64,000 bases of DNA from DASRDS01 sp035652495. Lineage in GTDB: Bacteria > Gemmatimonadota > Gemmatimonadetes > Gemmatimonadales > Gemmatimonadaceae. The notes under the pieces are model-generated. The model saw only the letters and a program-made list of their open reading frames with translations. It made no database searches and was not told the origin of the DNA. Positions 42,101 to 50,950 of this stretch are shown here, in pieces; position 1 is the stretch's first letter, and each line of letters opens with the position of its first letter. The translations under genes were made by a program, and so were the position numbers. The DNA lies in NCBI GenBank assembly GCA_035652495.1, contig DASRDS010000236.1, forward strand, positions 12,468-76,467, given 5' to 3'.

Positions 42101-43582
42101 ATGGGCAGCGCCGTCTTCGCGCGAAAGCCGATCTCGGAGCTCATCGCCGAGACCGAGGGGCAGCTCAAGCGCTGCCTCGGCGCCCGCGATTTGATGCTGC
42201 TCTCGATCGGCGCCGTAGTCGGCGCCGGTATCTTCTCGTCGATCGGCAGCGCGACCGCCGGACAGATGGATGCCGCCGGACACGTGATCCGGACCGGCGC
42301 CGGTCCGGCGGTCGTGTTTTCGTTCGTTCTGTCGGCATTCGCCTGTGCCCTCGCCGGACTCTGCTATGCCGAGCTGGCCTCGATGATCCCACAGGCGGGG
42401 AGCGCGTACGCGTATTCGTACGCGACGCTCGGGGAGATCGTCGCCTGGATCATCGGTTGGGATCTCATCCTCGAGTACGCGGTCGGCAATGTCGCGGTCG
42501 CCATCTCGTGGTCGCAGTACTTCTCGGGCGTGCTCGAGGCGATCCATATCCATCTGCCCGACTGGCTGAACACGGGCTACCGCACCGCGCTCCTGTCCCC
42601 GGATCCCGCGGTGCACGGCCTGCTCGATACCGCGCCGCGGCTCTTCGGCATCCCCGTCGTCATCAATATTCCGGCATTCTTGATCGTCGGACTGATCACC
42701 TGGCTCCTCTGCATCGGTGTCAAGGAAAGCTCGCGCACCAATAACATCCTGGTGGCGATCAAGCTCGCGGTCCTCGCCCTGTTCGTGATCGCCGGCGCGA
42801 TGCATATCCACCCAGAGAACTATCATCCGTTCGCGCCGAACGGATTCGCGGGGATCCACCACGGCGCCGCGATCATCTTCTTCGCGTATATCGGATTCGA
42901 CGCGATTTCCACCGCGGCCGAAGAGACGAACAATCCGCAGAAGAACATGCCGCGCGGCATTCTCGGTGGCCTCGCGCTGTGCACGTTGATTTACATCGTC
43001 ATCGGCGTCGTGCTGACGGGGATGGTGCCGACGAAAGATCTGGGCGTGGCCGATCCGTTGGCCAAAGCACTGCAACTCGCCGGGCTGCATTCGGTCGCGT
43101 TCATTCTGGGCCTGGGCGCGATTTTCTCGATGTCGGCGGTGCTGCTCGTCTTCCAGTACGGCCAGCCCCGAATCTTTTTTTCCATGGCGCGCGATGGGCT
43201 GCTGCCGAGCTGGGCTTCGCGTGTCCACCCGAAATACCGCACGCCGTGGGCGACCACCATCGCCTCGGGGGTATTCGTCGCCGTCTGGTCGCTGATTGGC
43301 GACGCGGGCGAGACATTCGACCTGACGAACATCGGCACGTTGTTCGCGTTCGTGCTCGTCTGCTTCGGCGTGCTGGTGCTCCGTCGCAAAGAGCCGGATC
43401 GGCCGCGGCCGTTCAAAGTCCCGTTCGTGTGGCCGGTGGCGCTCGGCGGCGCGGCGGCCTGTGTGTATCTCATGGCGGGGCTGCCAAACGAGGCGTGGAT
43501 CCGGTTCGTCGTCTGGCTGGTGATCGGTCTCGCTCTCTACTTCCTGTACGGGATCCGGAAGTCGGCCCTTCGTAGAGGATAA
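42101..43582 (+). CDS. cationic amino acid transporter-like APC permease
   Basis: 493 residues, about twelve to fourteen helices. IGAVVGAGIFSSIGSATA in helix 1, CYAELASMIPQAGSAYAYSYATLGE, YIGFDAISTAAEETNNPQKN and MARDGLLPSWASRVHPKY match the YfnA/CAT group of the APC superfamily, usually amino acid:proton importers. It starts directly after the pyrophosphatase stop, with no intervening base, and the next gene starts 3 bp after its own stop. Confidence 0.92.
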   Translation: MGSAVFARKPISELIAETEGQLKRCLGARDLMLLSIGAVVGAGIFSSIGSATAGQMDAAGHVIRTGAGPAVVFSFVLSAFACALAGLCYAELASMIPQAGSAYAYSYATLGEIVAWIIGWDLILEYAVGNVAVAISWSQYFSGVLEAIHIHLPDWLNTGYRTALLSPDPAVHGLLDTAPRLFGIPVVINIPAFLIVGLITWLLCIGVKESSRTNNILVAIKLAVLALFVIAGAMHIHPENYHPFAPNGFAGIHHGAAIIFFAYIGFDAISTAAEETNNPQKNMPRGILGGLALCTLIYIVIGVVLTGMVPTKDLGVADPLAKALQLAGLHSVAFILGLGAIFSMSAVLLVFQYGQPRIFFSMARDGLLPSWASRVHPKYRTPWATTIASGVFVAVWSLIGDAGETFDLTNIGTLFAFVLVCFGVLVLRRKEPDRPRPFKVPFVWPVALGGAAACVYLMAGLPNEAWIRFVVWLVIGLALYFLYGIRKSALRRG

Positions 43583-43585
43583 GCT

Positions 43586-44833
43586 ATGCGCGTTGGGCTG
43601 ACGCGAGCCATCCTCCTGGCGCTGATCGTCGGTATCGCGATCGGCGCCTTTTTGCCCCAGGTCGGCATCGCGATCGAGCCGCTGGGCACGGTTTTTTTGA
43701 GGATGATCAAATCGCTGGTCGTCCCGCTGATCTTCGCGACGCTCGTCGTGGGGATCGCGGGACACGGCGATGACATCAAAGGGGTCGGCCGGATGGCGGT
43801 GCGGTCGATCGTCTACTTCGAAGTCGTGACCACGCTGGCCCTGGTGGTGGGCCTCTTCGTGGTCGACGTGATGCGGCCCGGCGCCGGCATCAATCTCTCG
43901 GGTGTCTCGACGGAGCAGGGGGCGGAGCTCGCTGGCAAGATGACCACGGTCTCCGGGCTCATCGAGCATATCGTCCCGCAGAGCATTGTCGATGCCGCCG
44001 CGCACAACGAAGCGTTGCAGATCGTCTTCTGGGCGATTCTGTTCGCGGTGGCGTTGACGCGTGTCAAACCGGCGCCGCGGGCGACGATGCTCCATTTCTG
44101 CGAGAGTCTGGCCGAGGTGACGTTTCGGATGGTCGACCTGGTCATGCTGTTCGCGCCGATTGGCATCGGTGCGGCCATGGCGGCGACGATCGGCCATCAC
44201 GGACTCGGCGTGCTCGGCAGCCTCGGGAAGCTCGTGCTCGCGATTTATATCGCGCTCGTGATATTCACGCTGCTCGTCTTGCTCCCGGTCGCGCTGTTCT
44301 GTCGCGTGCCGGTCGGCGCGTTCTTGAAGGCCGTTCGTGAGCCGGCGTTGATCGCGTTCTCGACGTCGACCAGCGAGGCCGCGTTTCCGATCTCCATGGA
44401 GAAGATGGAAGCGTTCGGCGTCCCTCGCCGTATCGTCGCCTTCGTGCTCCCGACCGGGTATTCGTTCAACCTCGCGGGCAGCACCCTCTATCTGGCCGTG
44501 ACCGCTCTCTTCGCCGCGCAGGCCGGCGGCATCGCCATGCCCGTGTCGCGGCAGCTCGTGATGATGTTGACGCTCATGTTGACCAGCAAAGGGGTCGCGG
44601 GCGTGTCGCGCGCCGGGCTCGTGATTCTGGCGGGCGCGCTGGCGGAGTTTGGCCTGCCGGTGCAGGCGGTCGCGCTCATCCTGGGCGTCGACGTGTTCAT
44701 GGACATGGCGCGCACGACGGTCAACGTCGTCGGCAACTGTCTAGCGTGTGCCGTAGTCGCCCGCTGGGAGGGCCAGGAGCCGCAGAGCGTGCCGGACAGC
44801 GCCCCGAGCGGGGATCACGTCGCCAGCCTTTAG
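43586..44833 (+). CDS. dicarboxylate/amino acid:cation symporter (DAACS)
   Basis: 415 residues of the GltP/DctA type. Recognisable segments are FLRMIKSLVVPLIFATLVVGIAG, AFSTSTSEAAFPISMEKMEAFGV (hairpin 1 serine-rich motif), PTGYSFNLAGSTLYL (the helix 7 motif, with NL in place of the usual ND) and DVFMDMARTTVNVVGNCLA (helix 8). It imports glutamate, aspartate or dicarboxylates with H+ or Na+. An aspartase-type gene at 62616 could use aspartate. The 3' end overlaps the opposite-strand kinase gene by 93 bp. Confidence 0.92.
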   Translation: MRVGLTRAILLALIVGIAIGAFLPQVGIAIEPLGTVFLRMIKSLVVPLIFATLVVGIAGHGDDIKGVGRMAVRSIVYFEVVTTLALVVGLFVVDVMRPGAGINLSGVSTEQGAELAGKMTTVSGLIEHIVPQSIVDAAAHNEALQIVFWAILFAVALTRVKPAPRATMLHFCESLAEVTFRMVDLVMLFAPIGIGAAMAATIGHHGLGVLGSLGKLVLAIYIALVIFTLLVLLPVALFCRVPVGAFLKAVREPALIAFSTSTSEAAFPISMEKMEAFGVPRRIVAFVLPTGYSFNLAGSTLYLAVTALFAAQAGGIAMPVSRQLVMMLTLMLTSKGVAGVSRAGLVILAGALAEFGLPVQAVALILGVDVFMDMARTTVNVVGNCLACAVVARWEGQEPQSVPDSAPSGDHVASL

Positions 44834-45682
44834 CAGCGCGCCTGGCACCGCGGTCGTCAGCCGTCGTTCGAATCGCGTTCGGAACGATCCCCGAGCCAGC
44901 AAACCGCCGACGACCGCGACGGGCGTGGCCGCGCGCTCGTCGACGAAGAGGTGCCGGGACAGCGCGCGCACGTGCAGGACGAGCTCCTCGATCGCGAACG
45001 CCACGAGCGTCTCGGCCCGCGCGTCGCCGGCGTCGGCGCAATGAATCACCGCGGGTGCCAGCGCGGCCAGGTCGGCCGAGGTGGCGTGCGAGGCCCACGG
45101 GATGAGGGCCTCGACGGAATCGACGACGGCCGCGGTCAGAATCGCGCCGGTGAGGGCGGTCTCGCCCTCGCGCCCGTCCGCGGCGGCGCCGACGATGCCC
45201 AGCGCGCGCCGGGCGATCCAGACGCCGCCGCCCTCGTCGCCGAACACGGGTCCCCAGCCGCCGCATCGGGAGAGCACGCCGGTCGGGCCGCGCCCGAGGG
45301 CCATGGACCCGGTGCCGGCGATGAGCAGCACGCCCGGTCCCTCGCCGAACGCATCCTCGAGCGCGATCGTCGCATCGGCGTGCACGACGACTTCGTCGGC
45401 GACGTCGCGCGCGACCAGCGCTTGCCACAGCGCATCGCGCTCGGCCTGTCGTCCCGAGCCCGCGACGCCAACGCAGGCGACGGCGGGCATCACGTCGACC
45501 TCCGCCTCGGCCAGTGCCTGACGGATGGCGGCCGCGATGATGTCGGCCGAGCGGTCGGCTTCGCCGGGGTGGATGGCGCTCGGGCCGGCGTCGAGGCTCG
45601 CGATCTCGGCGCCCTGGGCATCGGCGACCGACACCCGCGTCTTCGAACCACCCCCGTCGACTCCGACGACGACCTGATTCAC
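44741..45682 (-). CDS. BadF/BadG-type sugar kinase (GlcNAc or MurNAc kinase candidate)
   Basis: A 313-residue ASKHA-fold kinase: phosphate-1 loop VVGVDGGGSKTRVSV at the N-terminus, IAGTGSMALG and GPVFGDEGGGVWIARRAL near the middle, VAVVGGLLARG near the end. The family includes mammalian GlcNAc kinase and the MurNAc kinase MurK of Tannerella. With two sodium:solute symporters and a DUF1343 enzyme beside it, an amino sugar of peptidoglycan is the favoured substrate. The start is GTG at 45682, overlapping the symporter TGA as GTGA. Overlap of 93 bp with the DAACS gene tail is unusually long. Confidence 0.85.
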   Translation of the reverse strand: MNQVVVGVDGGGSKTRVSVADAQGAEIASLDAGPSAIHPGEADRSADIIAAAIRQALAEAEVDVMPAVACVGVAGSGRQAERDALWQALVARDVADEVVVHADATIALEDAFGEGPGVLLIAGTGSMALGRGPTGVLSRCGGWGPVFGDEGGGVWIARRALGIVGAAADGREGETALTGAILTAAVVDSVEALIPWASHATSADLAALAPAVIHCADAGDARAETLVAFAIEELVLHVRALSRHLFVDERAATPVAVVGGLLARGSFRTRFERRLTTAVPGALLKAGDVIPARGAVRHALRLLALPAGDYGTR

Positions 45683-47121
45683 GTATGACTCCACGACGAA
45701 ACGATACCGGTTGTGAGTGTGATCGTCGTGCCGATCAACACGTACCAGGGCCACGCGATTTGTCGCGCCACTGGTGGATAGAATACGACGATGGCCATGG
45801 TGACAAGGCCCACGATCATTCCGATGATCGCGTCTCTTTGTACCGCTCGGTGCCAGATCATGGCGAGAAAGAACGCTCCGAGTAGGGCTCCGTACGTGAA
45901 GCTCGCGATACTCAGCGCGACGACGACGACAGGCGCTCCTTGGGCCGGGTACAGCAGTGCGCCGGCGGTGAGTACGACGCCCCATGCCAGCGTGAACACT
46001 CGCGCCATTTTGAGGACACTGGGATCGTCGGGCTTCTTTTTTGATATCGGTAAGTAGATATCATGGGTGGTCGACGCCGCGAGGGAATTGATTGCGCCCG
46101 AGTGTGTGCTCATCGTTGCCGCTAAAATGGCCGCGACCACAAGTCCAACTAAGCCCGGCGGCATGTGTTGCAGGATGAACGTGGGGAAGACATCATCGGC
46201 GCGCTGGAATACTCGGCCATGGTATATCGCGTAGAGGCCTGTGCCGATCACGAGAAATAGAGCGAATTGCAGAAAAACCACGAATCCACTGCCTATGAGC
46301 GCGCGTCGGGCATCCCGGAGTGAAGAGGCCGCGAGCAGGCGTTGTACGATCAGCTGATCGGCGCCATGCGACGCCATCGTGAGAAACGCGCCGCCGAACA
46401 CACCGGCCCAGAGCGTATACGGCTGCGCGAGATTCGTCGACAGATTGAACACGCGCAATTTGCCGAGTTGGGAAGCTTGGGAGAATATCGTCGACCAATT
46501 GCCGATCAGGATTACCGCGGCGATCCCAGCGATGAGGTACACGCAGGTCTGGATGACGTCAGTCCAGATGACCGCGCGCATGCCACCTTGATACGTATAG
46601 AACACGGTCAACGCGCCAAGGATGAGAATCGCGATCGGCATGACCAACGTTGGACGTAGCGAGGTCCCGAGGATCAACGAGATGGGGATCGCGGTGGCGA
46701 AGACTCGTACCGAGTCAGCGAGGCCACGCGTGATCATGAAGACGATCGACGCGAAGCGTCGCGCGCCGAGCCCGAAGCGGCGCTCGAGGAGGGCGTAGGC
46801 GGTGACCAGCTCGCCCTGGAAGTAGCGCGGCAGCAGCGTGTACGCGACGACGGTGCGGCCCACGATATAGCCGAGCGCTAATTGGAGAAAGCTGAAATTC
46901 CCCAGGTAGGCGACGCTGGGGATCGAAATAAATGTGATCGCGCTCGTCTCGGTGGCGACGACCGAGATGAGCACCGCCCACCACGGAATCGCGTGGCTGG
47001 CGACGAAGTAATCGCGAGAGTCTTTTTGTCGCCGGCCGAGCCAGAGTCCGACGGCCGTCGTGCCCGCCAGGTAGGCGAGCAGGACGGCCAGGTCGGCCGG
47101 AGTGAATACGGAGCCGGTTAT
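45679..47121 (-). CDS. sodium:solute symporter, possible AUA start
   Basis: An SSS-family transporter of about 480 residues with thirteen or so helices. From 47121 the frame reads ITGSVFTPADLAVLLAYLAG (helix 1), LGRRQKDSRDYFVASHAIPWW, then VATETSAITFISIPSVAYLG and MSTHSGAINSLAASTTHDIY, all typical. No ATG, GTG or TTG lies between the in-frame TAG just upstream and a GTG at 46974, which would delete helix 1 and the conserved YFVASHAIPWW segment. ATA at 47119-47121 overlaps the upstream TAA as ATAA, mirroring the usual ATGA junction. It is followed by the sugar kinase. Confidence 0.85.
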   Translation of the reverse strand: MTGSVFTPADLAVLLAYLAGTTAVGLWLGRRQKDSRDYFVASHAIPWWAVLISVVATETSAITFISIPSVAYLGNFSFLQLALGYIVGRTVVAYTLLPRYFQGELVTAYALLERRFGLGARRFASIVFMITRGLADSVRVFATAIPISLILGTSLRPTLVMPIAILILGALTVFYTYQGGMRAVIWTDVIQTCVYLIAGIAAVILIGNWSTIFSQASQLGKLRVFNLSTNLAQPYTLWAGVFGGAFLTMASHGADQLIVQRLLAASSLRDARRALIGSGFVVFLQFALFLVIGTGLYAIYHGRVFQRADDVFPTFILQHMPPGLVGLVVAAILAATMSTHSGAINSLAASTTHDIYLPISKKKPDDPSVLKMARVFTLAWGVVLTAGALLYPAQGAPVVVVALSIASFTYGALLGAFFLAMIWHRAVQRDAIIGMIVGLVTMAIVVFYPPVARQIAWPWYVLIGTTITLTTGIVSSWSHT

Positions 47122-47474
47122 GCGGAGAACGAGCTACCGCAGCCGCAGCCGCCGGTCGAGTTCGGATTCTTGAAGACGAACCCGGACCCCTGCATGGACG
47201 ACGTGTAGTCGATCGTCACGTTCTGCAGATACTGCGCGGAAAACGGATCGACGAAGACCTTGAACCCATCGGCCTCGACGATGACGTCATCCTCGGCGCT
47301 CGCATCTTCGATCAGCAACCCATACCGGAACCCGCTGCACCCACCGGGCTGGACGCTGACGCGAAGGCCGCCGACGTTGGGCGAGACGCCCTCGGTTTCC
47401 ATGAACTTCTTGACCTCGACACATGCCACCGGCGTAACGGTGAGCAGGACGTCAGGCTGTTGCGTTGTACTCAT
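47118..47474 (-). CDS. erpA: ErpA/IscA-type iron-sulfur carrier
   Basis: A 118-residue A-type carrier with the three conserved cysteines: PGGCSGFRYGL near residue 45 and GGCGCGSSF near the C-terminus. Strands such as GLRVSVQPGG and FKVFVDPFSAQYLQNVTIDY fit the family. It passes iron-sulfur clusters to target enzymes. It sits between two symporter genes, 3 bp after the first and overlapping the second by 4 bp, an odd place for this gene; AGGAG is upstream of the ATG. Confidence 0.93.
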   Translation of the reverse strand: MSTTQQPDVLLTVTPVACVEVKKFMETEGVSPNVGGLRVSVQPGGCSGFRYGLLIEDASAEDDVIVEADGFKVFVDPFSAQYLQNVTIDYTSSMQGSGFVFKNPNSTGGCGCGSSFSA

Positions 47475-47477
47475 CCT

Positions 47478-49280
47478 TCACTCCTCCTCGGATCTCTTGA
47501 ACCTAGCCGCGCCTTCGGCGCGGCTAGCTCGCGATAGGGGGTGATCCGTCGGAACACCACCTATCGCAATATATTGGGTTCGGAACGACCGTCCAATCCA
47601 GGCAAAGGCCGCTATGGCCAGGGCCAGTAGCTCGAGGCCCACGGTCGTCTCCCCGAAAATGAGCTTCCCGATCCCAAACAGGCTGCAGTAGACGGCCACG
47701 AGCCCCGCCACCCAGTTCGACCAGGCCAGTCCCCACTCGGTGTCGTAGGGTCTGACCCGCTTAATAAAAGCGTCCAGGACCGGGGCCGGTTCCGGTGGCG
47801 TCAGGAAGGTCACGGTCAGCCAGATGACCGTCGTCGCTCCGACCGTCACGATCATGACCCAGGCGTCGGCGTTCGGGTCGCCCGGGGCGAATCGGGGCAC
47901 AATGGTCCACATGGCGATGCTGGAGATGATCAACGACCCGATCATGGCGCTGAGCTCGGACCACGCGTTAATCCGGGTCCAATACCATCTCAGAATGAGG
48001 ACGAGACCCGTCCCGGCCCCGATGGCCAGCAGGTATTTCTGCACCCGCTCCAAGGAATCGAGCTGCGACGTGACCGCGATCGCGACCGCGAATAACGCGA
48101 TCGTCGCGATCCGGGAAGCGGCGACGTAATGCCGATCACTGGCGTGAGGCTTCACAAATCGCTTGTAAAAGTCGTTCACCAGGTACGACGCACCCCAGTT
48201 GAGCTGCGTCCCGATCGTCGACATGTATGCCGCGGCGAAACCGGCCATCATGACCCCGCGCCATGGGGTCGGCAGCAAGTCGACGAAGGCGTGCACGTAC
48301 CCGGATTCTTTATCGGCGAGGTTGGGATACAAGATGACCGTTGCCAGGCCGGTGACGATCCACGGCCAGGGTCGCAGCGCGTAGTGCGCGACCTGAAAGA
48401 GCAGGGTCGCCAACACGCCGTCCTTCTCGGTCTTCGCCGCGAAGATGCGCTGCGCCACGTAGCCACCGCCCCCAGGCTCGGCGCCTGGATACCACGACGC
48501 CCACCACTGGACGGCGATGAACACCCCAATCGTCAGCAGGGGCATCCAGGCGTACGCGTGGAAGCCATGCTGGTCATGCGCGATCGGCATGACCGACAAT
48601 GCTGCCGTCTCGCTCCCGAAGTGCGCGGCGACGCCGGCCTTGAGCTTTTCTATGCCGCCGACGGCGTGGACCGCATACACAGCCAGCACGATGACCGCGC
48701 CCATCTTGATGACGAACTGCACGAGGTCGGTCCAGAGCACCGCCCACAGGCCACCGGCGGCCGCATACAACACGGTCGCGACGAAGCAGATCGCGACCGC
48801 GGTGAGCCCGTTGATGCCCAGCGAGATCGTGAGAATCTTGATCATGGCGCGTGTGACCCAGCCCATGATCAGCACATTCATGAGGAGCCCGAGGTAGATC
48901 GCCCGGAACCCGCGGAGCACCGCGGCGGGCTTCCCCGAATACCGGATCTCGGCGAACTCGACGTCGGTCATGACGCCGGACCGCCGCCAGAGGCGCGCGA
49001 AGAAGAACACGGTCAGCATGCCGCTCATGACCATGTTCCACCACAGCCAGTTGCCGGCGACGCCATGGTTGGCGACGAGGCCGGTCACCAGCAGGGGGGT
49101 ATCGGCGGCGAAGGTCGTCGCGACCATCGACGTGCCGGCGAGCCACCACGGCACGTCCCGGCCGGAGAGGAAGAATTCGTTGAGACTCTCGCCGCCGCGC
49201 TTCGTGAAGACGAGGCCGACGATCGTGGAGAACGCGAAGTACGCGGCGACGATGGCCCAGTCCAGAGCGCTTAGATTCAT
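47478..49280 (-). CDS. large sodium:solute symporter family transporter
   Basis: A 600-residue SSS transporter. Helix 1 (LDWAIVAAYFAFSTIVGLVFT), the motif LNEFFLSGRDVPWWLAGTSMVATTFAADTP, EIRYSGKPAAVLRGFRAIYL and GGYVAQRIFAAKTEKDG identify the family; two extra C-terminal helices make it longer than average. Its gene is divergent from the DUF1343 enzyme gene with only 7 bp between start codons, so a MurNAc or muropeptide-derived sugar is a reasonable guess for the substrate. A Na+ gradient is the expected driver. Confidence 0.9.
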   Translation of the reverse strand: MNLSALDWAIVAAYFAFSTIVGLVFTKRGGESLNEFFLSGRDVPWWLAGTSMVATTFAADTPLLVTGLVANHGVAGNWLWWNMVMSGMLTVFFFARLWRRSGVMTDVEFAEIRYSGKPAAVLRGFRAIYLGLLMNVLIMGWVTRAMIKILTISLGINGLTAVAICFVATVLYAAAGGLWAVLWTDLVQFVIKMGAVIVLAVYAVHAVGGIEKLKAGVAAHFGSETAALSVMPIAHDQHGFHAYAWMPLLTIGVFIAVQWWASWYPGAEPGGGGYVAQRIFAAKTEKDGVLATLLFQVAHYALRPWPWIVTGLATVILYPNLADKESGYVHAFVDLLPTPWRGVMMAGFAAAYMSTIGTQLNWGASYLVNDFYKRFVKPHASDRHYVAASRIATIALFAVAIAVTSQLDSLERVQKYLLAIGAGTGLVLILRWYWTRINAWSELSAMIGSLIISSIAMWTIVPRFAPGDPNADAWVMIVTVGATTVIWLTVTFLTPPEPAPVLDAFIKRVRPYDTEWGLAWSNWVAGLVAVYCSLFGIGKLIFGETTVGLELLALAIAAFAWIGRSFRTQYIAIGGVPTDHPLSRASRAEGAARFKRSEEE

Positions 49281-49287
49281 CTACCGA

Positions 49288-50556
49288 ATGACGACTAGGG
49301 CGGGGAGGGCGATAGCCGGGAATGTGATATGGGCGATCATGACGACCGCCTGTGTCGGTCATGGACCGGGCGAGGATCCACCTCCCGCCCACCATGGCGC
49401 TCACGTCCGGCCGGGGATTACCGTGCTGCTGCAGGATAGCATGGCGCTCGTCCGGGGCAAGCGGATAGCCCTGATCACTAACCAGACTGGCGTCAACGAG
49501 CACGGGGTCTCGGACATCGATCTGCTGGCCCGGGCCGACCTCCATCTCGTCCGCATTTTCTCGCCGGAGCACGGGCTCCGGGGGCGCGAAGACCGCATGT
49601 TTGTGGGCAACGCCACCGACTCCGCGACAGGTCTGCCGGTCTACTCCCTCTATGGGAAAACGATCCTCGCGCCGCCGGACTCGCTGCTCACGGATCTCGA
49701 CTTTCTGGTCTTCGATCTCCAGGACGTCGGGGTGCGCACTTGGACCTACGTCGGGACACTGGTGAAGGCCATGCGCGCGGCGGCCCATGCGCATGTGGCC
49801 GTCGTCGTGCTCGATCGGCCAAATCCGTTGTCCGGCGCGTACGTGCAGGGTGCCATACTGGACAGCGCGATTGCGGACACCGCCGGCCCTTTTGCGCTGT
49901 TTCCGATGCCACTTCGCCATGGGCTGACCATGGGTGAGTTGGCTCGGTTCTACAATGACACGTTAGGGCTGCACGCCACCTTGCATGTTATCCCGGCGCG
50001 CGGGTGGCGTCGGGATCTCTGGTTCGACGAGACGCATCTGCCGTTCGTCCCACCTTCTCCCAACTTGCCCTCGTTTGCCAGCGAGATCACGTATCCCGCT
50101 ATCGTACCCTTCGAGAGCACCAATATCTCCGTCGGTCGCGGCACGCCTCAGGCTTTTCAGCAGCTCGGCGCTCCTTGGCTCGACGCAGGGGCCGTGGTGA
50201 GTCAGCTTGCGACTTTGAGTCTGGCCGGCGTGCATTTTCACGCTACCGAATTCACGCCCGACCATCCGACGGACGGCAAATACGCTGGCCGCCGCGTGAA
50301 CGGGATTCGGGTTGAGGTGACCGATAGGGATCGCCTCGATGTGGGACGAATAGGCGCAGCGCTGCTGTGGGCGATAGCGCGTGTGAATCGCGACTCGTTG
50401 AGGGTCGACACGGCGGGATTCGATCTGAGATTTGGGAGTCCCAGCCTGCGGGCGACGCTGATCAATGGTACCGATCCCGATGCGGCGCTGGATAAGACGC
50501 TCCCATCCGACTTAGCGTTCGAGCGCCGCTCCAGGCGCTTCTGGTTGTATCATTAG
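49288..50556 (+). CDS. DUF1343 / NamZ-type exo-N-acetylmuramidase
   Basis: About 422 residues with a hydrophobic leader (IAGNVIWAIMTTAC, a possible lipobox). DUF1343 hallmarks are visible: RIALITNQTGVNEHG, RIFSPEHGLRG, LVFDLQDVGVRTWTYV, VVVLDRPNPLSG, PFESTNISVGRGT, and the C-terminal GFDLRFGSPSLRATL. Characterised NamZ enzymes of this family release MurNAc from the non-reducing end of peptidoglycan fragments. ATG at 49288 or 49339 may be the start. The neighbouring symporters and BadF-type kinase would complete uptake and phosphorylation; no MurQ etherase lies in the window. Confidence 0.88.
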   Translation: MTTRAGRAIAGNVIWAIMTTACVGHGPGEDPPPAHHGAHVRPGITVLLQDSMALVRGKRIALITNQTGVNEHGVSDIDLLARADLHLVRIFSPEHGLRGREDRMFVGNATDSATGLPVYSLYGKTILAPPDSLLTDLDFLVFDLQDVGVRTWTYVGTLVKAMRAAAHAHVAVVVLDRPNPLSGAYVQGAILDSAIADTAGPFALFPMPLRHGLTMGELARFYNDTLGLHATLHVIPARGWRRDLWFDETHLPFVPPSPNLPSFASEITYPAIVPFESTNISVGRGTPQAFQQLGAPWLDAGAVVSQLATLSLAGVHFHATEFTPDHPTDGKYAGRRVNGIRVEVTDRDRLDVGRIGAALLWAIARVNRDSLRVDTAGFDLRFGSPSLRATLINGTDPDAALDKTLPSDLAFERRSRRFWLYH

Positions 50557-50582
50557 GCTCCCATTACCAGCGAGGACTGTAC

Positions 50583-50924
50583 ATGCGCAGAGCTCTCGTC
50601 GCGTTCGCGCTCGTGACCGTGGTGGCCGCGTGTCACCGGAAGGTGGATACGGCCTCTCCGGCTCCGGCCAAGGAACCGCCGGGACCGACCTACACGCTGA
50701 CCGTGACCAACAACCTGACGAAGTCCGTGAACGTCTACGTCACGAACGGCGGCGTCGACACTTTCCTGCGGCAGGTCCAGCCGACGAGCACGGAACAGCT
50801 GCCGGTGAAGGGGATCCCGGCCAACACGCCGGTCACGCTGAAAGCAACCACCGCCGACGGCTCGAGCACATACACGAAGGCGAACGTCTCGCTCGCCAAC
50901 AACTACACGTGGGTCGTGCCGTGA
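50583..50924 (+). CDS. small lipoprotein
   Basis: 113 residues with signal MRRALVAFALVTVVAAC (lipobox Cys17), a Pro/Ala linker and a small beta domain (YTLTVTNNLTKSVNVYVTNGG, then TFLRQVQPTSTEQLPVKGI and TYTKANVSLANNYTW). The repeat-like strands suggest an immunoglobulin-like fold. It follows the NamZ-type gene by 26 bp. Function unknown. Confidence 0.75.
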   Translation: MRRALVAFALVTVVAACHRKVDTASPAPAKEPPGPTYTLTVTNNLTKSVNVYVTNGGVDTFLRQVQPTSTEQLPVKGIPANTPVTLKATTADGSSTYTKANVSLANNYTWVVP

Positions 50925-50950
50925 GTTAATTTTTTGCGAGGGGCTCCAGC

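Noticed and set aside
41543..44200. Open antisense frame of about 885 codons across three transporter genes
   Set aside because: The product is dominated by Arg, Asp, His and Gln, typical of antisense of membrane proteins; no motif.
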